From: Bacteroidia bacterium
GTDB taxonomy: Bacteria > Bacteroidota > Bacteroidia > JABEUT01
Assembly (NCBI GenBank): GCA_013044305.1
Contig: JABEUT010000126.1
Location: forward strand, 1 to 16,593
Direction: 5' to 3'
Length of the DNA: 16,593 bases
Positions 1 through 7,993 of this stretch are shown here, one piece after another; the stretch's first letter is position 1, and each line of letters starts with the position of its first letter. The translations under genes and the position numbers were made by a program. The notes beneath the pieces are model-generated. The model was not told the DNA's origin, ran no database searches, and saw nothing but the letters and a program-made list of their open reading frames with translations.

Positions 1-844
1 ATACCATAATAAACGTGTCCCCGTTGAATTTGTAAATGACAAAGACGAAATTGATATTGAACGCTATACCAAATATATTTGTTCAAATGGTTATCAAAAT
101 CTTGAGTTCTTCCCTGAAGGATCGAAATACAAATGTTTTAGGGAACCCGAAAAAATGTCCAAATCCAAGGGCAATGTAGTGAACCCCGATGATATAATCG
201 AACAATACGGCGCCGATACTTTGCGCCTGTACGAAATGTTCCTCGGACCGATTGAATTGAGCAAACCCTGGAGCACGCAGGGCATTAGCGGGGTGCATAG
301 TTTCCTGAAAAAGCTGTGGAGAACCTTTTTTAATTCAACATCCGACATTCAACATTCAACCTTATCGGATGAAGAACCCACTCCGGCAGAGTTAAAGATA
401 TTGCATAAAACCATTAAGAAAGTAAATGAGGATATTGAACGTCTTAACCTGAACACATCGGTAAGCGCATTTATGATATGCCTGAACGAACTCACTGACC
501 TGAAATGCAACAAAAAGGCTATTTACGAGCCTCTGCTTATATGCCTTTCGCCATTTGCCCCGTTTATCACCGAAGAATTGTGGAGCAGGCTTGGGCATAG
601 CGCTTCGATTATGAACGAGCGTTTTCCAGTACATAATGAGGCATTTTTGCATGAAAGCGCTTTCGCCTACCCCATATCGTTCAACGGGAAAACCCGCTTA
701 ATGATTGAACTGCCGCTTACCCTGTCAAAAGAACAGATTGAAAAAGAGATATTGCAGAACGAACAAGTGAAAAAGTATATACAGGACAAGCCGGTGAAAA
801 AAGTTATAGTAGTGCCGAATAAAATTGTTAACATTGTTATTTAA
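1..844 (+). CDS. leuS: Leucyl-tRNA synthetase, C-terminal part (5' end outside window)
   Basis: This is the last 280 codons of a class I leucyl-tRNA synthetase, which charges tRNA-Leu with leucine in the cytoplasm. The frame is open from base 2 and the gene is cut by the window edge. The KMSKS signature (residues KMSKSKGN, starting at base 152) is intact; in class I synthetases this loop binds ATP during amino acid activation. It is followed by the sequence VVNPDDIIEQYGADTLR that is typical of LeuS, and then by the helical anticodon-binding domain (about bases 300-650, including LSPFAPFITEELWSRLG). The last 45 or so residues, ending KKVIVVPNKIVNIVI, match the small C-terminal domain that contacts the tRNA. 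The stop is TAA at 842-844. No clear hairpin terminator follows, and the next gene has its own promoter about 60 bases downstream. The identification is firm; the length and start cannot be judged here. Confidence 0.97.
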   Translation, partial: YHNKRVPVEFVNDKDEIDIERYTKYICSNGYQNLEFFPEGSKYKCFREPEKMSKSKGNVVNPDDIIEQYGADTLRLYEMFLGPIELSKPWSTQGISGVHSFLKKLWRTFFNSTSDIQHSTLSDEEPTPAELKILHKTIKKVNEDIERLNLNTSVSAFMICLNELTDLKCNKKAIYEPLLICLSPFAPFITEELWSRLGHSASIMNERFPVHNEAFLHESAFAYPISFNGKTRLMIELPLTLSKEQIEKEILQNEQVKKYIQDKPVKKVIVVPNKIVNIVI

Positions 845-902
845 CCGACAGTAGCCTGCGCCGGGCATCGTTTTGCTGTGGCAGAACAGCCTGAACAGTC
901 CG

Positions 903-932
903 TTCGTGCAGGACTATTTATGATTATCTTTG
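903..932 (+). promoter_or_regulatory. Bacteroidota-type promoter for prc
   Basis: A perfect TAnnTTTG -7 element (TATCTTTG) lies at 925-932. A TTC triplet at 903-905 sits 19 bp upstream, close to the TTG -33 element of the Bacteroidota primary sigma factor. Transcription would start near 938, giving a leader of about 25 nt to the ATG at 963. The element overlaps the possible upstream TTG (930) and ATG (939) starts, which argues that neither is used. Confidence 0.6.
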
Positions 933-962
933 CAAACCATGTACAGAATCATAGATTATTTA

Positions 963-3056
963 ATGAAACGCACCCGGATAACCTTTATCCTACTTATTAT
1001 TATAACTGCAGGGCTGATTATATGCGCCGTACGCCGTCCCGGAACCGGAACCGACAAGCGGCGCGTAATCATGCAGCTGATGATGACGGGCTTGCAGGCA
1101 GAGCATTTTCAGTCTGTACCCCCGGCCGACAGTATGTCGGTGCGCGTATTCAAGCTATATCTGCAGCGCCTCGATTATTTTAAGCAGTATTTTACACAGG
1201 AAGACATTGCCAAGTTCAGGCAATATGAAACGCAGATTGACGGTGAAATTCAGAATGGCAGCTTTGAATTCTTCGACTTTGTGAACGGGGTGTTCGCCCA
1301 GCGCGTAGCTTACGATACCCAAAATACAAAGCAGATCCTGTCGCAGCCTTTCGATTTCAGCACAAACGAGGACTTTCAGCCCGACCCCGAAAAAAGCGCC
1401 TTTGCCAAAGACGACAAGGAATTGGCGGAAAGAAGACGTAAGATGCTGAAACTGCAAACACTTTACAAGCTGAACGACATGATGAGCGTTCAGGAAAAAG
1501 CCCAGGAAACCAAAGACACTTCGGTTAAAATTAAATCATTCAGCCAGCTTGAAAAAGATGCGCGGGCAGCAGTTTTAAAAAGCAATTCGAATATCTTTCA
1601 GGGTATAGCCGAAACTACTGAAAATGACAAGCTCTCGGCATATTTCGACTGCATAGCCAATGCCTGCGACCCGCATACTGAATATTTCGCGCCTATTGAA
1701 CGGGAGGATTTTGATGTAAAGATGAGCGGACAGCTCGAAGGAATCGGCGCCACGCTCCGTGACAAAAACGGCAACATAACCATTGAAAGCGTGGTTCCCG
1801 GAAGCCCGGCCTGGAAGAGCGGGGAAATAAAAGAGGGCGATGTAATCATGAAGGTAGCACAGGATACCGGGGAGCCTGTGGACATAGAAGGAATGAGGCT
1901 CGACAAGGCGGTGCACCTCATCCGTGGCAAGAAAGGCACCAGGGTAAAACTCACCATACGGAAGGTGAACCATACCGTAAAAGTGATCACGCTGGTGCGC
2001 GATATCATCCAGATAAAGGAAACCTATGCCCACGATGCCATTATTCAGCAGGGGAAAAATATAGGCTATATACACCTGCCGGAGTTTTATACGCGGTTCG
2101 GCGAAAACACTTACCGCACGTGTTCGGAGGACGTTAAGAAAGAAATACTTGAACTGGACAAGCAGAATGTGCAGGGAATAATCATGGACCTGCGGGAGAA
2201 CGGAGGCGGATCACTGCAAGACGTTGTAAAGATGGTGGGACTGTTCATCAATGCCGGGCCTGTAGTACAGATAAAAGGCCATGCTAACCAGGTGCAGGTG
2301 CTTACCGCCAACGATACGGCCGCCATATACAAAGGCCCCCTGATAGTGCTGGTGAACGGCTACAGCGCTTCGGCATCGGAGATATTTGCCGCTGCCATAC
2401 AGGACTACAAGAGAGGCGTTATAATGGGCTCCCCAACATACGGAAAAGGCACGGTCCAGCAAATTTTCGACCTCGATGATTATGTCTCTCCTTCATTCAA
2501 GTCGCTTAAGCCGCTCGGCTCGGTTAAAATAACCATAAGCAAATTTTATAGGATAAACGGCGGAACAACACAGCGCGACGGCGTAACACCCGATATACAG
2601 CTTCCCGACTCATACTCGGCCCTGTATGTAAAAGAAAAAAACTCGGATTATCCCATGCCATGGGATAAGATTAAGCCTGCCACCTATACCATTTGGAATA
2701 ACCCGCCCGATTACGACAAACTTCGCAGCTCCGCCAACAAGGACGTAGCCCATGACTCGGCATTCATCCTTATAAGCGAAGAGGCTCAAAACAATAAAAA
2801 GCTGCGCGACCACGGCGAAGTCAGTCTCAACCTCGAGCAATTCAGGAAACAGCAGAAGGAACAGACTGAAGAGAACAAGAAATTCGGCGCTATTACGAAA
2901 GTTATCGGCGATATGAAAATTATTCCAACCACGGGAGAAGACCAAAAAATGCAGGCGGACACCAATGAAATGGCCAGCGAAAAGAAATGGATGAAACAAC
3001 TGACCAAAGACCCCGAACTTTATGAAGCAACGCGGGTAATAGACTATATGAGATAA
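963..3056 (+). CDS. prc: Carboxy-terminal processing protease, Prc/Tsp type (peptidase S41)
   Basis: This is a periplasmic, membrane-anchored S41 protease that degrades or trims proteins from exposed C-termini. Numbered from the ATG at 963 (697 aa), it starts with one hydrophobic signal or anchor segment (residues 5-22). A helical N-terminal domain follows, with the family motif DPHTEYFAP just before the PDZ domain (about 251-345). The catalytic S41 domain contains GYSASASE and YGKGTVQ. Ser470, Asp481 and Lys495 have the same spacing as Ser430, Asp441 and Lys455 of E. coli Prc, so the Ser-Lys dyad is intact. The C-terminal part contains MPWDKIKPATY, typical of the long Prc subfamily, and the length is close to E. 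coli Prc (682 aa). I chose 963 because the promoter element overlaps the in-frame TTG at 930 and ATG at 939. The next gene begins 17 bp downstream, so the two are probably cotranscribed. Substrates cannot be inferred. Confidence 0.93.
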   Translation: MKRTRITFILLIIITAGLIICAVRRPGTGTDKRRVIMQLMMTGLQAEHFQSVPPADSMSVRVFKLYLQRLDYFKQYFTQEDIAKFRQYETQIDGEIQNGSFEFFDFVNGVFAQRVAYDTQNTKQILSQPFDFSTNEDFQPDPEKSAFAKDDKELAERRRKMLKLQTLYKLNDMMSVQEKAQETKDTSVKIKSFSQLEKDARAAVLKSNSNIFQGIAETTENDKLSAYFDCIANACDPHTEYFAPIEREDFDVKMSGQLEGIGATLRDKNGNITIESVVPGSPAWKSGEIKEGDVIMKVAQDTGEPVDIEGMRLDKAVHLIRGKKGTRVKLTIRKVNHTVKVITLVRDIIQIKETYAHDAIIQQGKNIGYIHLPEFYTRFGENTYRTCSEDVKKEILELDKQNVQGIIMDLRENGGGSLQDVVKMVGLFINAGPVVQIKGHANQVQVLTANDTAAIYKGPLIVLVNGYSASASEIFAAAIQDYKRGVIMGSPTYGKGTVQQIFDLDDYVSPSFKSLKPLGSVKITISKFYRINGGTTQRDGVTPDIQLPDSYSALYVKEKNSDYPMPWDKIKPATYTIWNNPPDYDKLRSSANKDVAHDSAFILISEEAQNNKKLRDHGEVSLNLEQFRKQQKEQTEENKKFGAITKVIGDMKIIPTTGEDQKMQADTNEMASEKKWMKQLTKDPELYEATRVIDYMR

Positions 3057-3073
3057 GCGGCACCCGAAACGCC

Positions 3074-5020
3074 ATGAGCCATAACACTTCCAATCACGCT
3101 TTACCGGTTCTTGATTTGAAAAACGTTCCTTACCATTGCAGGCTTGCAGGTAAGCAAATGCTTATACTCCTGCTAATGTATGAGTTATCGCGTTTGGTAT
3201 TTTACCTGTTCAATCACGTATATTACTCACACCTTTCATTTACAAGACTGGCCTACTATTTCGTGGCAGGTTCACGCTTTGATGTATGCGCCATACTATT
3301 CACCAACCTCCCGTTTATAGTACTTAGCATTATTCCCGCAGGAAGCGAAAAAAGTATATACAGGCGTTTCTTCCTGCCCATCCTTTTTTTGCTCGTGAAC
3401 GCTTTGGCTCTGTTTATGCAGTTCGGCGATACGGTATTCTTCCAATACACCTATAAACGCTCTACGGCCGATATTTTCAAGTTTCTCGAACTTGGCTCCG
3501 ACACCGCAGATGTACTGCCATCGTTACTGCACAGTTACTGGTACATGTTTTTTTTGTGGGGATTGTTCGTAGTTATAACCGGTAGCCTATACCGGCGCAG
3601 CATCAGGAAATCCTACGATACAAAACCTGACGGGCATCACTATATCGCCGCAGCAGTATCCTCATATATACTAACGGCTGCTGTTGTGGTAATAGGGTTC
3701 CGCGGTGGCTGGCAGCTCAAGCCTATAAGTATCCTTGATGCGGCGGGCTATGGTCCCTCTCGCGACTTTCCTCTTATCATCAACACCCCATTCAGCTTGG
3801 GCAAAACCCTTGGTGTGCCGCCTCTTCGCGACTACCATTTTTTTAGCACGGCTCATGCCCGTTCCATCTACCCTACCCTACACCAGCCCACAGAAGGCAT
3901 ATTCAGGAGGTTGAATGTGGTTACCATAATACTGGAAAGCTTTTCGAAGGAATACGTTGGGGCGCTAAACAACAGGCACCGCACCAACACGCCTTTCCTC
4001 GACTCACTTATCGGCCAATCTCTTGTTTGCGACAATGCCTTTTCCGACGGAAGGAAATCCATTGAAGGTATTCCCGCTGTGGTGGCAGGGCTCCCCTCGT
4101 GGATGGATGAACCCTATATTACCTCGAACTACAATTCCGATAATTTCCAGTCTCTTGCAAGCCTGCTGACAAAAGAAAACTACACCACCGCTTTTTTCCA
4201 CGGGGGCACCAACGGTACCATGGGCTTCAGCTCCTTTTGCCGCGGCGCCGGATTCCGCTACTATTACGGACGTTCAGAATTCAACAACGACAAGTGTTAC
4301 GACGGCCACTGGGGTATATGGGACCATATCTTCCTGCAATACTTCGCACGTAACCTTGACACCCTGCGTCAGCCCTTTTATGCAGCCCTGTTCACACTGT
4401 CGTCGCACGAACCTTTTTCCATCCCCGACAGCCTTAAAACGACCTATACGCAGCAGGGTGATGAGATGCCAATACTGAAATGCGTGAGGTACTCCGATAT
4501 GGCGCTGCACCGCTTTTTCCAAACAGCTTCAAAAATGCCCTGGTTCGACAGCACCCTGTTTGTTATTACGGCAGACCACGCCGGGCCAAGCCACGATCCG
4601 TATTATTCGAACCGGGTGGGAATGTACGAAATACCAATCATTTTTTATATGCACAATTCAGCTCTGAAAGGCAGGATACACAAGGCTGTTGAGCAAATTG
4701 ATATTATGCCGTCCGTTCTCGATTATTTGCATTATCCTTACACTTATTTCGCATTCGGAAGAAGTATTTTAGATTCAACAGGCAATCATATTGCGGTTAA
4801 TTACCTAAACAATTGCTACGAGCTGATAAACTCACCTTATTGCCTGCAATTTGAGGGACAGCGGTGCACGGCGCTTTATAATTGTAGCAACGACAGCCTG
4901 CTGTGCAACAACCTGCTGGCAAAACAGCCGGCAGTAAAGGATTCTATGTCCAAACTACTTAAGTCGGTACTGCAGCAATACAGCAACGATCTTATTCACA
5001 ACAAGCTGCATACAAACTAA
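3074..5020 (+). CDS. LTA-synthase-like membrane sulfatase-superfamily protein
   Basis: This 648-aa protein combines five predicted N-terminal membrane helices (about residues 27-47, 70-88, 98-116, 153-172 and 190-209) with an extracytoplasmic alkaline phosphatase/sulfatase-superfamily domain from about residue 283. This is the layout of LtaS-type phosphoglycerol transferases and phosphoethanolamine transferases. Likely metal and catalytic residues are Glu288 (in IILESFS), Ser329 (in GRKSIEGIP), His376 (in FHGGTNGT) and Asp501-His502 (in TADHAGPS). These correspond to Glu255, Thr300 and Asp475-His476 of S. aureus LtaS, with Ser in place of the Thr nucleophile. Homologues are common in Bacteroidota, which are not known to make classical lipoteichoic acid, so the probable role is moving a headgroup or phosphoryl group onto an envelope lipid or glycan; the substrate is unknown. 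It lies 17 bp after prc and no separate promoter is visible. Family assignment is firm, reaction is not. Confidence 0.88.
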   Translation: MSHNTSNHALPVLDLKNVPYHCRLAGKQMLILLLMYELSRLVFYLFNHVYYSHLSFTRLAYYFVAGSRFDVCAILFTNLPFIVLSIIPAGSEKSIYRRFFLPILFLLVNALALFMQFGDTVFFQYTYKRSTADIFKFLELGSDTADVLPSLLHSYWYMFFLWGLFVVITGSLYRRSIRKSYDTKPDGHHYIAAAVSSYILTAAVVVIGFRGGWQLKPISILDAAGYGPSRDFPLIINTPFSLGKTLGVPPLRDYHFFSTAHARSIYPTLHQPTEGIFRRLNVVTIILESFSKEYVGALNNRHRTNTPFLDSLIGQSLVCDNAFSDGRKSIEGIPAVVAGLPSWMDEPYITSNYNSDNFQSLASLLTKENYTTAFFHGGTNGTMGFSSFCRGAGFRYYYGRSEFNNDKCYDGHWGIWDHIFLQYFARNLDTLRQPFYAALFTLSSHEPFSIPDSLKTTYTQQGDEMPILKCVRYSDMALHRFFQTASKMPWFDSTLFVITADHAGPSHDPYYSNRVGMYEIPIIFYMHNSALKGRIHKAVEQIDIMPSVLDYLHYPYTYFAFGRSILDSTGNHIAVNYLNNCYELINSPYCLQFEGQRCTALYNCSNDSLLCNNLLAKQPAVKDSMSKLLKSVLQQYSNDLIHNKLHTN

Positions 5021-5041
5021 AACAGCTTCGCCGTTTTTGTT

Positions 5042-5067
5042 GCCCGCCTGCACCTGTGCGGCAGGGC
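5042..5067. terminator. Possible hairpin between convergent genes
   Basis: The 54-bp gap between the converging LtaS-like gene and pheT contains an imperfect GC-rich hairpin: GCCCGCC then GCA, a CCTG loop, TGC, then GGC and GGGC, with one bulged base on each side. It could end transcription from either side. Neither strand has a U-tract directly after the stem (the T-run at about 5034-5038 lies before it on the + strand), so a canonical intrinsic terminator is not shown. Confidence 0.35.
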
Positions 5068-5074
5068 GGTACAG

Positions 5075-7576
5075 TTACCCATTGCGCACCACCGCGCCGG
5101 CTTTGGCCTCATATGTATCTATAATGCTTTTCATGGACTGGTCTATCTCGGCGTCGGTAAGCGTCTTGGTGTTGTTTTGCAGGACGAACCTTAAGGTGTA
5201 GGACTTTTTTCCTTTTCCAATCCGGTCTCCTTCATACACATCAATTACCGATACGTTCCGAAGTAATTTTCTTTCGGCACCCAACGCCATTTCTTCCAGC
5301 TTTCTGAACTCCATGCCGCTGCCAATGATGAGTGAAAGGTCTCTTACTGCAAAGGGGAAACGGCCTATCTCTTCCGTTTGCATGGTTTTCGGTGCCAGTT
5401 TCAGCAGGTTCAGCCAGTGGAACTCGGCGAAAAACACATTGCCTTTTACATGATGCCTTTCTGCAATACCTGCGTCCACCAGTCCGAAATCTGCCACGGG
5501 AACGGGAGCAGAGTCTTGGCCTGCATCCTGCCTGTACCAGGTAAGTCCGTACTTAAACTGCGGGTTGGCGGTTATTTGTTCATGCAGCGATTCTCCTCCC
5601 GAAATACGGTCTATAACCCTCTGCACCGCGCCTTTAAGAAAATAAAAATCGGCTTCGGCCGGTTTCTCTTTCCAGTTTGGCTGGTGTATGTTGCCCGTAA
5701 TCCAAAGGCCCAGCCGTTCTTCTTCGCAGAAGGGTGAGCCTTCCTTGTCCTGTCTTTCTTCAGAGGCAAGGCTGTATATTTTGCCAAACTCAAAAAACTT
5801 AATATCGGCATTTTTACGGTTTTGATTGAAGCCTATGGCTTGCAGTCCGTTCTGCAGCAGTGAACTGCGCAAAACATCAAGGTCGGCGCTCAATGGGTTT
5901 GCTACCTTCACTTCCGTCAGCGCGCTTGCGTTTTTACCGGCGGGCAGTGCGTTTTTTGAAGAAGTAAGGGAAGTGTTCATGATTTCGGTAAAGCCTGAAA
6001 CCGTCAGCAGGTTTGCAATGGTTTCATATATTTTGCCCGAAGATTGTTGCTTGTGGCGCATCACCGGCAATTTCATCATATCGCTTGCCGGAATACGGTT
6101 AAGACCATAGAACCTGATTATTTCTTCCACCAGATCGGCCTGGCAGCTAATATCCATGCGGAAGGTGGGAATCGACAAGCTCATGGCATCTCCCCTGGCT
6201 TCTTCTACAGTTATACCTATGTGGCTGAAAATATCTTCAATTTCGCTGCCGTGAATTTGGCATCCGGCAAGGCGCCAGACATACTCGAGGGACAGTTCTA
6301 TTTTTCTTTCCGGAACCACCTGGCTGTACACATCAGTTACCGCCGACACTCCTGCCGCTTCCTGTGCTTCCAGAATAAGTTGTACCGCTCTGTTCAGGGC
6401 AAAGCGTGTTCCGTTAATATCAGTCCCCCTTTCATATCGGTAAGCCGAATCGGTATGCAGCCCCAGCCTGCGTGCCGTTTTCCGGATTGCAGTAGGATTA
6501 AAACAGGCGCTTTCGATAAAAATATCGGTAGTTGCCGCGCTTACTCCGGAGTCAATTCCTCCATAAACACCGGCAATACACATGGCCTCTTTTTCATTGC
6601 AAATAAGAAGGTCACTTGTTGAAGGTTGCCTTGCCACCCCATCCAGTGTAACGATTGTTTCGCCTGCAGCGGCATGTCGCACAATCACCTTATTGCCCTT
6701 TATTTTGCCTGCATCGAAGGCATGGAGAGGCTGCCCGGTTTCAAGCATTACGAAGTTGGTAACATCCACAATGTTATTAATCGGCCGCACCGACACGGCA
6801 AGCAGGCGGTTGCGAAGCCATTGCGGCGATTCACCCACTTTTATACCCGTAATGGCTATGCCGCTGTAGCGTGTACAGCCGGCCGGTTCCCTTACCTCCA
6901 CCTGTATATTCAGTCCTTTGCCGGCGGGAATGACTTCGGGAACAGCAGGGACTTGGAGTGCGATGTCTTTTTCAAACTGCGCATCGGAGCTTTTGGCTTG
7001 TAAACCGATGGCTGCCGCCAGGTCTCTTGCCACGCCTATATGCGAAATGGCATCGGCGCGGTTGGGTGTGATATTTATTTCAAGTATGTGGTCGTTGTAT
7101 ATACCGAAATATTCGGCTGCGGGTGTTCCGGTAACCGCCTCGGCGGGCAATACCATAATGCCGGCGTGTGATGTACCAAGGCCAATTTCATCTTCGGCGC
7201 AAATCATTCCTTCGGAGGCAATGCCGCGGATATTGCTTTTCTTTATTGTGAATGGCTCTCCCTGCGAAGGGTGCAGAATTGCACCTTGCAAGGCCACCAC
7301 CACTTTTTGTCCGGCTCCGACATTCGGCGCCCCGCATACAATCAGCAACACCTTGTTGCCCACATCCACGGTGGTGAGCGATAGGCGGTCAGCGTTGGGA
7401 TGTTTTGAGCAGGTTTTTACTTCACCTATAACCACGTTCGCCAATCCGCCCTTAACCGATTGATACTGCTCTATTGCCTCCACTTCCAGTCCGGCTGCGG
7501 TGAGCAGCTCTGCCGCCTCACGCGCGGTAATGCCTGTTTTTACATATTGCCTAAGCCAGTTGTAAGATATCTTCAT
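5075..7576 (-). CDS. pheT: Phenylalanyl-tRNA synthetase beta subunit
   Basis: This is the beta subunit of the alpha2-beta2 class II phenylalanyl-tRNA synthetase, which charges tRNA-Phe and edits mischarged tyrosine. At 833 aa it is close to the usual bacterial length (about 800) and appears complete. Domains in order are the N-terminal helical part, an EMAP-II-like OB-fold tRNA-binding domain (about 43-155, with HPNADRLSLTTVDVG), the B3/B4 editing domain (about 225-395), the B5 domain (about 420-493, ending in IIRFYGLNRIP), a catalytic-core-like domain (about 500-735), and the C-terminal FDX-ACB anticodon-binding domain (739-833, starting RFPFAVRDLSLI). The ATG at 7576 gives the expected family start MKISYNWLRQYV. 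pheS is not in the window, so the two subunits are not adjacent downstream; upstream of pheT lies a divergent, unrelated gene. A promoter-like element lies 44 bp upstream. Confidence 0.97.
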   Translation of the reverse strand: MKISYNWLRQYVKTGITAREAAELLTAAGLEVEAIEQYQSVKGGLANVVIGEVKTCSKHPNADRLSLTTVDVGNKVLLIVCGAPNVGAGQKVVVALQGAILHPSQGEPFTIKKSNIRGIASEGMICAEDEIGLGTSHAGIMVLPAEAVTGTPAAEYFGIYNDHILEINITPNRADAISHIGVARDLAAAIGLQAKSSDAQFEKDIALQVPAVPEVIPAGKGLNIQVEVREPAGCTRYSGIAITGIKVGESPQWLRNRLLAVSVRPINNIVDVTNFVMLETGQPLHAFDAGKIKGNKVIVRHAAAGETIVTLDGVARQPSTSDLLICNEKEAMCIAGVYGGIDSGVSAATTDIFIESACFNPTAIRKTARRLGLHTDSAYRYERGTDINGTRFALNRAVQLILEAQEAAGVSAVTDVYSQVVPERKIELSLEYVWRLAGCQIHGSEIEDIFSHIGITVEEARGDAMSLSIPTFRMDISCQADLVEEIIRFYGLNRIPASDMMKLPVMRHKQQSSGKIYETIANLLTVSGFTEIMNTSLTSSKNALPAGKNASALTEVKVANPLSADLDVLRSSLLQNGLQAIGFNQNRKNADIKFFEFGKIYSLASEERQDKEGSPFCEEERLGLWITGNIHQPNWKEKPAEADFYFLKGAVQRVIDRISGGESLHEQITANPQFKYGLTWYRQDAGQDSAPVPVADFGLVDAGIAERHHVKGNVFFAEFHWLNLLKLAPKTMQTEEIGRFPFAVRDLSLIIGSGMEFRKLEEMALGAERKLLRNVSVIDVYEGDRIGKGKKSYTLRFVLQNNTKTLTDAEIDQSMKSIIDTYEAKAGAVVRNG

Positions 7577-7619
7577 GTATTTACACTTATTGTATTGACT
7601 GCACCCATCAGGTAAGATG

Positions 7620-7649
7620 CAAAACTAATTTTTTTTGAGGAATTTTTAA
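7620..7649 (-). promoter_or_regulatory. Bacteroidota-type promoter for pheT
   Basis: Read on the minus strand, TAGTTTTG (7627 down to 7620) matches the TAnnTTTG -7 consensus. A TTA triplet (7649-7647) lies 19 bp upstream, near the TTG -33 position. The spacer is A-rich. The predicted start near 7613 leaves a leader of roughly 37 nt before the pheT ATG. Confidence 0.5.
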
Positions 7650-7727
7650 TTTATTGAAATCTTGCTAAGCTTTTCGGAGAACAGGTATAAAATATTAGTT
7701 TCACTGCATACTGAATGCAATATAATT

Positions 7728-7747
7728 TGCAGTTTTTTAAAACTGCA
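7728..7747. repeat. Near-perfect 20-bp palindrome
   Basis: Nine-base arms, TGCAGTTTT and AAAACTGCA, are separated by TT. The near-perfect dyad symmetry with almost no loop is more like a DNA site for a dimeric protein than an RNA hairpin. It sits about 80 bp upstream of the pheT promoter and about 195 bp upstream of the downstream gene's -7 element. No regulator can be named. Confidence 0.4.
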
Positions 7748-7808
7748 GGCTGCGGATATGCCCCATTCAGACAGGACGTTAAACGGAAATATGTTGATCA
7801 AATTAGAG

Positions 7809-7825
7809 CCGAAGCAGAGCTTCGG
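7809..7825. repeat. Perfect 7-bp hairpin overlapping a second G/C hairpin
   Basis: CCGAAGC and GCTTCGG flank the loop AGA. The last two G's of the right arm also belong to a GGGG (7824-7827) that can pair with CCCC (7834-7837), so the two hairpins are mutually exclusive. No U-tract follows. The function is unknown. Confidence 0.4.
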
Positions 7826-7942
7826 GGAACTAACCCCAAGAGATTAGATTCAGGAATATCCGTATACTTCTTCTGTATTACTATTTGCACCAACACCTAA
7901 AAATAAATTCATAAGAACCTGTATTTTAGGTTATTTTAATTA

Positions 7943-7950
7943 TATATTTG
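7943..7950 (+). promoter_or_regulatory. Likely -7 element for the secreted Kelch/SprB gene
   Basis: TATATTTG matches TAnnTTTG and lies 43 bp before the ATG at 7994. No TTG triplet is visible 18-21 bp upstream, so the promoter may be weak or need an activator. The region is very AT-rich, so a chance match is possible. Confidence 0.45.
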
Positions 7951-7993
7951 TATGCGAAAGTTCTATTATATAACTGATTGAAAGCCTTACATT

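Larger units (their letters stand above)
7650..7942. other. Divergent intergenic region with several inverted repeats
   Basis: No convincing gene was found here. Two short + strand frames (7662-7847 and 7715-7900, 61 codons each) overlap one another and show no recognisable domain. The second has a charged, helix-like middle (RKYVDQIRAEAELRGTNPKRL), so a very small or decayed gene cannot be ruled out. The stretch contains four inverted repeats: 7705-7719, 7728-7747, 7809-7825 and 7824-7837. It lies upstream of both the pheT promoter and the likely promoter of the secreted Kelch-like gene, so neither transcript should include it. Confidence 0.5.

Noticed and set aside
930..962. TTG (930) or ATG (939) as start of prc
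   Set aside because: Both overlap or abut a good -7 promoter element, while the ATG at 963 gives a suitable leader and a typical signal anchor.
845..962. leuS and prc as a single operon
   Set aside because: The 118-bp gap carries a near-consensus promoter directly before prc, so read-through is possible but not required.
6044..7463. Several + strand open frames of 95-192 codons opposite pheT
   Set aside because: pheT is complete and conserved along its whole length, and the antisense translations contain no recognisable motif.
7779..7837. attC-like integron site suggested by GTTAAAC and a nearby AACTAAC flanking a hairpin
   Set aside because: The order of the core-like boxes is wrong for attC, the second box does not fit RYYYAAC, and there is no integrase or cassette gene nearby.
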